Source: Bacteroidales bacterium UBA5515
Lineage (GTDB): Bacteria > Bacteroidota > Bacteroidia > Bacteroidales > P3
Assembly (NCBI GenBank): GCA_002423895.1
Contig: DIOL01000026.1
Coordinates: forward strand, 5,065-69,064
Reading direction: 5' to 3'
DNA length: 64,000 bases
Shown: piece by piece, positions 18,144-25,780 of the stretch
How positions within the stretch are numbered: position 1 is the first letter of the stretch
Layout: every line of letters starts with the position of its first letter
Notes under the pieces: model-generated
The model's input: the letters and a program-made list of their open reading frames with translations, nothing else
What the model was told of the DNA's origin: nothing
Database searches by the model: none
Position numbers and translations under genes: made by a program

Positions 18144-18788
18144 ATGAAAAGAATAATCCTTGTTATATTTGTATGCTTTGTAGTTAATTTAAATGCTCAA
18201 ACGGATGGCGAATTATTAGATAAGAAAATAGGGGAGGCTGGTATTGAGGCTTTTCAAGGTCTTAAAGATAGGGGTATTATTTCTGAAATTAATTTTTTAA
18301 CTTTACCTCACTATATTTTGGAACTGACTAATCAAGGTGTTGATATAAACAACTTAACCTATGGACAGATATTGGATAGTTTGAATGTTTTAAGTGAGAA
18401 AATGGATGCAGAGGTATCAAAGTTTATTAATTTTGGGAATGATTCCATTTTTATTAGAACTCCTATTGGAGAAAAGTTTTTTATTGGATTGGGAGAGATG
18501 AGTTTGGAGAAATTGGTTGAAAGAGAGTCAAATAATTTGCCAAAAAAATATAAGAAAGAAGTATTAAATAAAAAATTTGATAATGAGCTTGACTTCAGTG
18601 CTACAATGAATGAAATTGGAATGGATGATATTACTTTTACCATATTTGGAACTGCTTTATTAATATTACCAGAACAGAATAAGGATTTATCCAAGTTTAA
18701 GGTAGGGGATGTTTTAGAAATAACAAATAGAATAAAAAAATCTAAGGAGTTTAAGCCAATTATTGAATTATTAGAAAAGAATTTTTAG
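18144..18788 (+). CDS. small secreted protein of unknown function
   Basis: The 214-residue product begins with a signal peptide (MKRIILVIFVCFVVNLNAQ). The mature part is hydrophilic and probably helical, without cysteines or recognisable motifs; I do not recognise the family. ATG 18144 is chosen over an upstream TTG because that would overlap the -7 box. The gene is bracketed by two REP-like palindromes (17791-17817 and 18796-18822, the second starting 8 bases after the stop) and preceded by a 21-bp array, which suggests a recently gained or mobile accessory cassette. Confidence 0.65.
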   Translation: MKRIILVIFVCFVVNLNAQTDGELLDKKIGEAGIEAFQGLKDRGIISEINFLTLPHYILELTNQGVDINNLTYGQILDSLNVLSEKMDAEVSKFINFGNDSIFIRTPIGEKFFIGLGEMSLEKLVERESNNLPKKYKKEVLNKKFDNELDFSATMNEIGMDDITFTIFGTALLILPEQNKDLSKFKVGDVLEITNRIKKSKEFKPIIELLEKNF

Positions 18789-18795
18789 TTCTCCG

Positions 18796-18822
18796 TCGTG
18801 CGATATTTGTAATGCCGCACTA
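18796..18822. repeat. REP-like palindrome, copy 2
   Basis: TCGTGCGATATT, loop TGT, AATGCCGCACTA: the right arm is identical to copy 1 and the left arm has two changes. It lies immediately after the 18144 gene. It lacks a T tract, so it is not a typical terminator. Confidence 0.82.
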
Positions 18823-18940
18823 TATTACTATAAGGATTTAAAATTAGATGCTTCTTTTAAAAATAAAGTATTCTTGCTAAGGTAAGCGACAAAGTCGATA
18901 ATTCAATTCTTGCACAACTACATATTAAACGTTTTTAATT

Positions 18941-19879
18941 ATGCCTAAGTCAAATAAAAGCAACCAGTCGCATATTGCGACCAGTTCAGAGAAAGAAGGA
19001 ATCAATTCTCAAATTATTAATACAAATGATATTGAGAACAAGATATTTAATATTCGCAATCTTCAAGTTATGATTGATAGCGATTTGGCTGAATTATATG
19101 AAGTTGAGACAAAAAGATTGAATGAACAGGTTTTACGAAACATTGAACGTTTCCCTGAATCATTTCGTTTCAAGCTTTCAGAAAAAGAGTGGAATAATTT
19201 GAGGTCGCAAATTGCGACCTCAAACACCGACAGAGGAGGGAGAAGGTATATTCCTTATGTTTTTACTGAGCAAGGTGTGGCAATGCTTTCATCAGTTTTA
19301 AAAAGTAAAACTGCAATAGAAGTGAGTATAAGAATTATGAATGCTTTTGTTGAAATGCGTAAATTGTTACTTACTAATGCTCAAATTTTTCAACGTATAG
19401 ATAATATAGAAAATAGACTAATAAGTTATGATGAAAAGTTTGATAAAGTATTCGATGCTCTTGGTAAAAACGACGCAGTAAGAACTCAAGGAATATTTTT
19501 CGATGGACAGATTTATGATGCATATAGTTTTATTATTGATTTGATTAGAAAGGCTAAAAAGGAAATTATACTGATTGATGGTTATGTTGATAATGAAGTT
19601 TTGGATATGCTTTCAAAGAAACGAGCCAATGTGGGTGTAACATTATATACTTTGCCCAATGCAAATATAACTAAAACTGATATTAAAAGATTTAATGCTC
19701 AATATCCAACATTGATAGATAATAGAACAACAAAAGTACATGATAGATATTTGATAATAGACAATAATGAACTTTATACAATTGGAGCTTCATTAAAAGA
19801 CTTAGGAAAGAAATGTTTTTCGTTTACAAAAATGGAAGAGAAAAGTTTGATTAAAGAATTATTAAGTAGATTAGTCTAA
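18941..19879 (+). CDS. ORF6N-domain DNA-binding protein with C-terminal PLD-like region
   Basis: The 312-residue protein has an ORF6N domain (about residues 35-140), seen as IFNIRNLQVMIDSDLAELYE then TKRLNEQVLRNIERFPE and YVFTEQGVAMLSSVL. The family occurs in phages, mobile elements and bacterial antirepressors. The C-terminal part (KKEIILIDGYVDNEVLDML, TKVHDRYLIID) resembles a phospholipase D-like domain with an HxR-type motif instead of HxKxxxxD, so catalysis is doubtful. Two palindromes with a GTCGCAnATTGCGAC core lie inside the gene (18967-18981 and 19201-19221). A probable mobile-element-derived regulator in an accessory patch. Confidence 0.82.
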   Translation: MPKSNKSNQSHIATSSEKEGINSQIINTNDIENKIFNIRNLQVMIDSDLAELYEVETKRLNEQVLRNIERFPESFRFKLSEKEWNNLRSQIATSNTDRGGRRYIPYVFTEQGVAMLSSVLKSKTAIEVSIRIMNAFVEMRKLLLTNAQIFQRIDNIENRLISYDEKFDKVFDALGKNDAVRTQGIFFDGQIYDAYSFIIDLIRKAKKEIILIDGYVDNEVLDMLSKKRANVGVTLYTLPNANITKTDIKRFNAQYPTLIDNRTTKVHDRYLIIDNNELYTIGASLKDLGKKCFSFTKMEEKSLIKELLSRLV

Positions 19880-19938
19880 AGTAGTTTTATGCGATTAAAA
19901 CAATATATGTATTTTTGCTTTTAGAAATATAAATAGCA

Positions 19939-21228
19939 ATGAAAAAGCGTCCCATTTTATTTGTACTTATTCCTTTGTGTTTTTTAATTATTATATGGGA
20001 GAGTTTTTTGCCTTTAGTTTTTGTTCGTAATCATTATTCCAAGCATTATGCCAATGGTAGTGGCTATCAAATTCTTATTAAATCGGATGGGGAGTTAAGG
20101 GATAAAACTATAAAGTACAAGGGGGAGATTATCAGGTGTGATAATGGCAATTTAAGACATATTACTGAAGGGGATGTTCTGGTTTATTTCTCTAAAAGTG
20201 ATTCTGTTTATAATATTAAGTATGGTGATATTATTTCAACTAATGCTCCTTTAAAGCCTATTGAGAATTTCACTAAGAATTCGTCTTTTGACTATAAGAG
20301 GTATATGAAGAGAAAGAAGATTTACGATAATGTTTTTCTTCTTTATTATCCTTGGCAAAGGATTGACAGTAACAAGTGCAATTTTTTGATTACTAAGTCG
20401 AGGGAGTTAAATAAGTTGTGTCAAAACAAAATTCTTAATTCTAATCTTCCTCGTCAGGAATCAGCTTTGGCTATTGGAATGCTTTTAGGGGAAAAAGAAT
20501 ATATTGATGAAGATACTCAAGAAAATTTTCGAGAGGCTGGATTAACTCATATTCTTGTTGTTTCGGGAATGAATATTGCCATTATCCTTATTGTGTTGGA
20601 GTCGTTTCTAAAGCTTTTTTTCTTTGGAAGGGAAAGGCTTATTGTTGTCAGGAAGTTGATTCTGGTTGCGATGGCTTTTGCTCTTTGTTTTGTTGTGAGT
20701 CTTACACCTTCAGCTTTAAGGGTTGCAATTATGATGTTGGCTTTTCTTTTCTCAAAGCATTCTAACAGGGGTTCAGACAGTATTAATGTGTTTTTTGTTA
20801 CTGTGCTTGTTTTTCTAATCTTCGATCCAATGGTGTTATTTGATTGGAGCTTTCAATTTTCTTTTTTGGCTGTTTTCGGAATTATCCTTTTTGCTCGTTG
20901 GAGGCATAGACTTTTCAATGAAAAAAGATTAAACTATTTTTTAAGACAGGGAGTTAGTGCTGCTGGTATGACTCTTTCGGCTCAAGTGTTTTTGTTCCCT
21001 TTGCTTTTATGGCGTTTCAGGGTTATTTATCCTTACATGCTTTTGTTTAATATTATTATTGTGCCTTTTATATCCATTGTGCTTATTACAATAATTTTAT
21101 TCCTTTTGCTTTCGGATATTGCTTTTGTGGGAACAATTGTTGAAACACTAATGCACTGGGAGCTTTATTTGCTTATGAAATTGGTGGGTGTGACTGATAG
21201 TTTGCCTTATGCAGCTATTGAAATATAA
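19939..21228 (+). CDS. ComEC/Rec2-family competence protein, short form
   Basis: ComEC forms the inner-membrane channel for single-stranded DNA uptake. The 429-residue product contains the competence core with its hallmark THILVVSGMNIAIILIVLE (residues about 197-215), FVVSLTPSALRVAIMML and multiple membrane segments. The N-terminal soluble OB-like part (about residues 30-130) is present. The C-terminal metallo-beta-lactamase-like nuclease domain is absent; the protein stops at DSLPYAAIEI, and Bacteroidota homologues are often much longer. No frameshift is visible after the stop (the next 279 bases are dispersed repeats), so the gene may be a natural short form or a 3' truncation. Confidence 0.85.
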   Translation: MKKRPILFVLIPLCFLIIIWESFLPLVFVRNHYSKHYANGSGYQILIKSDGELRDKTIKYKGEIIRCDNGNLRHITEGDVLVYFSKSDSVYNIKYGDIISTNAPLKPIENFTKNSSFDYKRYMKRKKIYDNVFLLYYPWQRIDSNKCNFLITKSRELNKLCQNKILNSNLPRQESALAIGMLLGEKEYIDEDTQENFREAGLTHILVVSGMNIAIILIVLESFLKLFFFGRERLIVVRKLILVAMAFALCFVVSLTPSALRVAIMMLAFLFSKHSNRGSDSINVFFVTVLVFLIFDPMVLFDWSFQFSFLAVFGIILFARWRHRLFNEKRLNYFLRQGVSAAGMTLSAQVFLFPLLLWRFRVIYPYMLLFNIIIVPFISIVLITIILFLLLSDIAFVGTIVETLMHWELYLLMKLVGVTDSLPYAAIEI

Positions 21229-21278
21229 GATTAATAATTATTCCCCTAACTTTTCACTTATCACTTAATAACCCCTCA

Positions 21279-21447
21279 TTCCCCTGAAGGGGAAGCGACA
21301 TTTTGCAAAAAGCGTGAAGAAAATTGGAGTTTTGAACGTTAAGAAAGTTTATATTTTTGAGCGAAGCGAGTTTATAAACTTTTAGTTCAGGGCTGCAATT
21401 TTTAGCTTTTTGTGAAGAGTCTTGATTTTTGCAACTTTGTATCAAGA
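21279..21447. repeat. dispersed palindrome-rich non-coding block
   Basis: The block opens with TTCCCCTGAAGGGGAA (21279-21294), preceded by an ATAACCCCTCA lead-in shared with 39402-39428. It also contains a 10-bp inverted pair AAAGTTTATA/TATAAACTTT around a GCGAAGCGAG spacer, and CAACTTTG/CAAAGTTG. A 63-codon open frame on the minus strand is an artefact of the block. Similar strings are, to my recollection, common between genes in Bacteroidota. It may separate comEC from the convergent porE-like gene. Confidence 0.6.
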
Positions 21448-21507
21448 CAAAGTTGATAAGAAAAGAAGATTTTGTTACTTTTTTATCAAGAAAAAAGTAA
21501 GGTAAAA

Positions 21508-23481
21508 TTACATAGAATCAATCTTAAAGACTGTTCTACGATTCTTTTTTCTTCCTTCTTCTGTGTTGTTGTCAGCAACAGGATTTTTTTCTCCATAGCC
21601 CTTAAACTGAATTCTATCTTGGCGAATACGACTTTTTACTATGTACTCAGCAACAGCTTTGGCTCTGTTTTCGGAAAGGGTTAAATTGTCTTCGTCATTG
21701 CCAATATTATCGGTGTATCCTTCAATGGTGCAGCGAATTTTGGGGTATTCATTCAAGTATTCAATAAAGGCATCAATAACTTGCTCTGATTCTTTTGTTA
21801 TCTCATAAGAATTTGTTGCAAAGAGAATATCTTTTATTTCATAGCCTTCACCAATTTCAAGAGCTTTTAACTCCATTTCAATTGTATCATTACTCTCTAA
21901 AACTTCTTTGTTGATTAGCTTTGATTCAAAAGCAAAGCCTTCTTTCTTTGCTTTTAAAAGATAAGGTTCATCTTTCAAAACAACTAAAGCAAAATTGCCA
22001 GTTTGAGGGTCAATGTCATAAACGGATTGAGTTTTATCGGATATTTTAGTAAGCTCTAAAGAGGCAGAAAAACCATCATTGGAGATGTCTTTAAGATTAC
22101 CTCTAAGAATTTTAGCACTTAGGGGTTTGTATCTCTTGTCAAGGTCAAAGGCGTAAATATCCCAATTGCTATTTCCATTTATGTTGTTTGATGCAAAGTA
22201 AGCCATTTCGTTTCCAAGAGTAACGTAAAGTCCAACTTCATCGCCTTCGGTATTGATTGGGTAACCAAGATTGATGGGGTGTTTCATATCTTTATCATCA
22301 AGCCTTAAGTAGAAGAAGTCATATCCTCCCAATCCTTTCCATCCTGTTGAAGAGAAATAGAAACTAACTCCGTCGGGGTGAAGAAATGGTGCCTTCTCGT
22401 TTAAAGGAGTGTTTATTTTATTTCCAGCATTTACAGGCCTTCCCCAAGAATTATCTTTCTGCTTTTTAGAATACCAAATATCTAATCCTCCAAAGCCTCC
22501 TGCACGATTTGAAACAAAATAAAGTGTCTTTCCGTCAGGAGATATGCAAGGCTGACTTTCCCATGTGCCTGGAGTGTTGATGCTTTGACCTAAAGCTTTT
22601 ATGTCACTCCAATATTCTCCAAGCCAAGTGCAATGATAAATATCACAATTGATATATTCATCCTTTGGCTGGCATACTGTGTAATAAAGCTCTCTATTAT
22701 CAGCTGTTAGGGTTGCTCCACCTTCATTATAAACGCTGTTGAAAGGCTCTTCAAGTGGAAATCCCTTATCGTAAGTGCCGTCTTCTTTCTTGGAAGATAA
22801 ACAGAAAATCTCCTTTTGAACAACATTATCCTTTGCATAAAAAGAATTGTCTTCTTCTTCCTTCACATACATTCTTCTTGTGAAGAATATCTTTTCTCTG
22901 TCGTGAGATATGAAAGGAAGAAATTCATCATCTTTGGTGGATATGTGTTGAATTGCATAAGGATTAAATTCAACTGGATTAGATTTTGTTTCGGATATGA
23001 AAGAAGACCATTGAAGATAATTGTTAGCTTCATTAATCAAGCTATCGGTTACGTAAGGGTCGTCGAAGGCAAGTTTCTTGAATTTATTTAAGTTGACAAC
23101 GCATGAATCAAATCTCTCGTAGGTGTAGTCAATTAGTCCCAAATAATAGTATAGCAGAGGATGTGAGTAGTTGGGGCATATCTCCAAAACCTTAGGGAAG
23201 AACTTTTCAATTGTTGCATTATTTGAAAGTCTTGCTCCAATAAGTCCAATAAGAAAATAGGGCGTTGCAAATTCTGGCTCTTTAACTGTTAGCTCCCTAA
23301 ATTGTTTTGAGGCATCATCTAAATTGCCATCTAAATACGTATTATAGGCTTTTTCGAAATCTTTCTTAGTCTTTTTATTAATGTCTTCACTGCATGGGTC
23401 GTATTCCAGGATATGTTTTTCCTGTGAAAAAGCACTCTGGAGAGAAACTAAAATCAAAAAGAATGCAATGAAGTGTTTCAT
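21508..23481 (-). CDS. PorE-like OmpA family protein (TPR, PD40 propeller, CRD, OmpA)
   Basis: The 657-residue protein has a signal peptide (ending QSAFS), TPR-like repeats (about residues 25-165), a PD40 beta-propeller (about 180-430; repeated DGKTLYFVSNRAGGFGGLD and DGVSFYFSSTG motifs), a carboxypeptidase-regulatory-like domain (about 450-540) and a canonical OmpA domain (about 550-657; EGYTDNIG, LSENRAKAVAEY, KKNRRTVFKI). This order matches PorE, the T9SS periplasmic protein that links the machine to peptidoglycan in Porphyromonas gingivalis. The peptidoglycan-contact Asp and Arg are intact. Co-directional with porV and porU about 2.3 kb away; it also starts 11 bases after the SRPBCC stop. 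OmpA/PD40 paralogues are common, so the exact assignment is inferred. Confidence 0.75.
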   Translation of the reverse strand: MKHFIAFFLILVSLQSAFSQEKHILEYDPCSEDINKKTKKDFEKAYNTYLDGNLDDASKQFRELTVKEPEFATPYFLIGLIGARLSNNATIEKFFPKVLEICPNYSHPLLYYYLGLIDYTYERFDSCVVNLNKFKKLAFDDPYVTDSLINEANNYLQWSSFISETKSNPVEFNPYAIQHISTKDDEFLPFISHDREKIFFTRRMYVKEEEDNSFYAKDNVVQKEIFCLSSKKEDGTYDKGFPLEEPFNSVYNEGGATLTADNRELYYTVCQPKDEYINCDIYHCTWLGEYWSDIKALGQSINTPGTWESQPCISPDGKTLYFVSNRAGGFGGLDIWYSKKQKDNSWGRPVNAGNKINTPLNEKAPFLHPDGVSFYFSSTGWKGLGGYDFFYLRLDDKDMKHPINLGYPINTEGDEVGLYVTLGNEMAYFASNNINGNSNWDIYAFDLDKRYKPLSAKILRGNLKDISNDGFSASLELTKISDKTQSVYDIDPQTGNFALVVLKDEPYLLKAKKEGFAFESKLINKEVLESNDTIEMELKALEIGEGYEIKDILFATNSYEITKESEQVIDAFIEYLNEYPKIRCTIEGYTDNIGNDEDNLTLSENRAKAVAEYIVKSRIRQDRIQFKGYGEKNPVADNNTEEGRKKNRRTVFKIDSM

Positions 23482-23492
23482 AACAATAAAAG

Positions 23493-23909
23493 CTAATAAT
23501 TGTTTTCCATTTTTTCTTTCAATTTGTCAACCAAAACATCCATAAAATTTTGCAAAGGCTTTTTAACCATCATCGACATCATTGGGTTAATATCTAAATT
23601 GAAAAAAGATCTAACCTTTGTTTTTGAGTCATTAATAGAATCAAACTCCCAATTGAAAGTGAAAGGAAAAGGACTTGATATGTCTTTGTCATTAACAATT
23701 ACAATTGAAGTAAAGGGAGTTTTATTTGATATTTCCATTCCAAAATCAGTCAATCCAGTTACTTTAAAAGAACATTTTTCTTTTGTAGCCTTCCAGTTCT
23801 CCACCTTATCGGGAATAAGTAGTGAGAAATTAGTAAAGTCAGAAAGAAAATTAAAAATTTTTTCTGCTGAAGAATTTATTTCAACTTCTTTGCTTTCAAC
23901 TTTTGCCAT
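23493..23909 (-). CDS. SRPBCC (START-like) family protein
   Basis: The 138-residue protein starts MAKVESKEVEINSSAEKIF and fits the helix-grip SRPBCC fold seen in polyketide cyclase/START-like proteins. It has an N-terminal strand, then FNFLSDFTNFSLLIPDKVEN, six predicted beta strands and a long C-terminal helix (MVKKPLQNFMDVLVDKLKEK). Such proteins bind hydrophobic ligands in a cavity; the ligand is unknown. It lies between the porE-like gene (11 bases downstream) and pyrE, from which it is separated by a terminator. Confidence 0.8.
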   Translation of the reverse strand: MAKVESKEVEINSSAEKIFNFLSDFTNFSLLIPDKVENWKATKEKCSFKVTGLTDFGMEISNKTPFTSIVIVNDKDISSPFPFTFNWEFDSINDSKTKVRSFFNLDINPMMSMMVKKPLQNFMDVLVDKLKEKMENNY

Positions 23910-23920
23910 AAGTTTTTTTG

Positions 23921-23951
23921 TATAAAAAAAGGCGTTAAAATATAACGCCTT
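23921..23951 (-). terminator. terminator of pyrE
   Basis: AAGGCGTTA/TAACGCCTT form a 9-bp stem (23929-23937 with 23943-23951). On the minus strand the stem is followed by a run of seven T, downstream of the pyrE stop. Confidence 0.88.
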
Positions 23952-23970
23952 AGTGGTTATTAAAATATTT

Positions 23971-24627
23971 CTATCCGTTCATTCTTTCCTCTGACCACTT
24001 CTCTGGATTCATTCTCCATTTGTTCAAAGAAATTAAATCTTCTTCCTTAATATAACTTTCTTCCTTAGCTGTTTCAATTAAGGTGTCATAGTTTGTAATT
24101 GTTGCTAAAGGAACATCTTTTTCTTTAAAAGCTGCTTCAGAAACATCTAATCCATAAGTGAAGATAGCTACCATTCCTTTAACAATGCAACCTGCGTCTC
24201 TTAAAGTGTCAACAACTTGCAAGCTGCTTTTGCCTGTAGAAATCAAATCTTCAATAACAAGAACTGTTTGTCCTGCTTTAATATCTCCTTCAATTTTATT
24301 TGTAAGTCCATGTTGTTTTTCTTGAGGACGAACATATATAAAAGGTTTGCCCAAATCTTGAGCAACCAAAACTCCTTGAGCAATTCCTCCAGTTGCAACT
24401 CCAGCAATTACATCAACTTCAGCAAAATTTTCATTTATTTTTGAAACAAATTGCTGACGTATAAAAGTTCTTATCTCTGGATAAGAAAGAGTTACACGAT
24501 TATCGCAATAAATTGGAGATTTTCTTCCTGAAGCCCATGTAAATGGATTTTCATTATTCAATTTAATTGCTTTAATTTGCAAAAGGAATCGAGAGGCCTG
24601 TATGGCTGTATCATTATTAACTTTCAT
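23971..24627 (-). CDS. pyrE: orotate phosphoribosyltransferase
   Basis: Makes OMP from orotate and PRPP in pyrimidine synthesis. The 218-residue protein has the expected motifs: FTWASGRKSPIYCDNR, VDVIAGVATGGIAQGVLVAQ, FIYVRPQEKQHG and the PRPP-binding VLVIEDLISTGKSSLQVVD (about residue 125). Start ATG 24627 yields MKVNNDTAIQA. An upstream in-frame ATG at 24651 would place the start inside the NUDIX gene and upstream of the -7 box. The start codon is one base from that of the divergent NUDIX gene, and the minus-strand -7 box TATTTTTG (24632-24639) predicts an almost leaderless transcript. Confidence 0.95.
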   Translation of the reverse strand: MKVNNDTAIQASRFLLQIKAIKLNNENPFTWASGRKSPIYCDNRVTLSYPEIRTFIRQQFVSKINENFAEVDVIAGVATGGIAQGVLVAQDLGKPFIYVRPQEKQHGLTNKIEGDIKAGQTVLVIEDLISTGKSSLQVVDTLRDAGCIVKGMVAIFTYGLDVSEAAFKEKDVPLATITNYDTLIETAKEESYIKEEDLISLNKWRMNPEKWSEERMNG

Positions 24628-24628
24628 A

Positions 24629-25255
24629 ATGCAAAAATATAACATTTTCACTAAATACCATAGCGTTTTGATAACAAATCAACCGCTTAAAATACTAAAC
24701 GTTGAAGGTAAACAAATTATTGAGTGTAATAAAAATAATTTTCTTCAAATTCCTTTTTCATCCCTTTTGGAAGAAAAGCCAAATCAGAAATCAATAATAG
24801 TATATGTAACTGACATAGATGCTTCTATTGTGTTTTTACATGTGATAAAAAGCTATGTTTTTGTTCAGGCAGCAGGAGGTTTGGTAAGGAATCAGTATGA
24901 TGAATTATTATTTATTTTCAGGAATAACAAATGGGATTTGCCAAAAGGTCATAAAGAAATAGGAGAGGATATTGAAGAAACAGCTTTAAGAGAAGTTAGA
25001 GAGGAGTGTGGACTGAATGATTTAGAAATTGTAAACCCATTGGGGATAACCTACCATACTTATTATATGAATGGACGCCATGAACTTAAGGAAACACATT
25101 GGTATAATATGAAAACTACAGAAATGAATTTAATTGCCCAAAAAGAAGAAGGGATTGAAAAAGCTGCATGGATAGGAAGAGATAAAATTGATGAGGTAGT
25201 TAAAGATTGTTTTTTGAGTTTAAGAAATTTATTGGAGAATACGGAACTTTTTTAG
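24629..25255 (+). CDS. NUDIX hydrolase
   Basis: The 208-residue protein has a C-terminal NUDIX domain with a complete box: GHKEIGEDIEETALREVREE followed by CG (G-x5-E-x7-REVxEEC pattern, about residues 107-129). It hydrolyses a nucleoside diphosphate linked to another moiety; the substrate is unknown. The N-terminal 80 residues are not NUDIX and contain a predicted alpha/beta segment (IIVYVTDIDASIVFLHVIKS). ATG 24629 gives MQKYNIFTKYH; an upstream ATG at 24602 lies within pyrE on the opposite strand. A TAACTTTC sequence at 24618-24625 is the nearest promoter-like box. In Bacteroidota this gene is commonly seen divergent to pyrE. Confidence 0.87.
   Translation: MQKYNIFTKYHSVLITNQPLKILNVEGKQIIECNKNNFLQIPFSSLLEEKPNQKSIIVYVTDIDASIVFLHVIKSYVFVQAAGGLVRNQYDELLFIFRNNKWDLPKGHKEIGEDIEETALREVREECGLNDLEIVNPLGITYHTYYMNGRHELKETHWYNMKTTEMNLIAQKEEGIEKAAWIGRDKIDEVVKDCFLSLRNLLENTELF
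24632..24639 (-). promoter_or_regulatory. -7 box for pyrE inside the NUDIX reading frame
   Basis: Minus-strand TATTTTTG ends 5 bases before the pyrE ATG. If used, transcription begins at or next to the start codon. No clear -33 element was found. Confidence 0.5.
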
Positions 25256-25289
25256 TGAAAAGGTAAAAGTGAAGAGTGAAAAGTAACCA

Positions 25290-25769
25290 TTAATCACGAC
25301 TAAGCAAACACACTGAGTGTGCTGCAACTCCTTCTTTCTTGCCTACAAAGCCGAGATGTTCGGTTGTTGTTGCTTTAATGTTTATATCTTCCAAGTCTAT
25401 ATCCAATACCTTTGAAAGAGTTTCTTGCATTTGAGGTATATAGGATGAAATTTTTGGACTTTGAAGACAGATGATTGTATCAATGTTTTCTATCTTAAAT
25501 CCTTTTTCTCTAACTTTTTCAATAGTGTCTTTAAGTAATATTTTGCTGTCTATTCCTTTAAACTCTTTATTTGTGTCTGGATATAAATAGCCAATATCTC
25601 TTAAAGAGGCTGCTCCAAGCAGTGAATCAATTATGGCATGTATAAGCACATCAGCATCAGAGTGTCCAATTGCTCCAAAAGGACTTTCAATTCTTATTCC
25701 TCCCAAGTAAAAAGGGCAGTCTTGTTTTAATTGATGAACATCATAGCCAATGCCAACTCTATATTTCAT
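25290..25769 (-). CDS. ispF: 2-C-methyl-D-erythritol 2,4-cyclodiphosphate synthase
   Basis: Fifth enzyme of the MEP isoprenoid route, a zinc-dependent homotrimer. The 159-residue length is standard. Motifs: RVGIGYDVHQL with metal-binding Asp/His, AIGHSDADVLIHAIIDSLLG, DIGYLYPD and the C-terminal IKATTTEHLGFVGKKEGVAA. The gene lies 11 bases downstream of porV on the same strand, so it may be read through from the porU-porV promoter. Its stop faces that of the NUDIX gene 34 bases away. Confidence 0.97.
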   Translation of the reverse strand: MKYRVGIGYDVHQLKQDCPFYLGGIRIESPFGAIGHSDADVLIHAIIDSLLGAASLRDIGYLYPDTNKEFKGIDSKILLKDTIEKVREKGFKIENIDTIICLQSPKISSYIPQMQETLSKVLDIDLEDINIKATTTEHLGFVGKKEGVAAHSVCLLSRD

Positions 25770-25780
25770 TGATTGATTTT

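Noticed and set aside
21254..21445. 63-codon minus-strand open frame in the palindrome-rich block
   Set aside because: It lies across dispersed repeats with hairpins, lacks a promoter, and similar short frames accompany this kind of repeat elsewhere.
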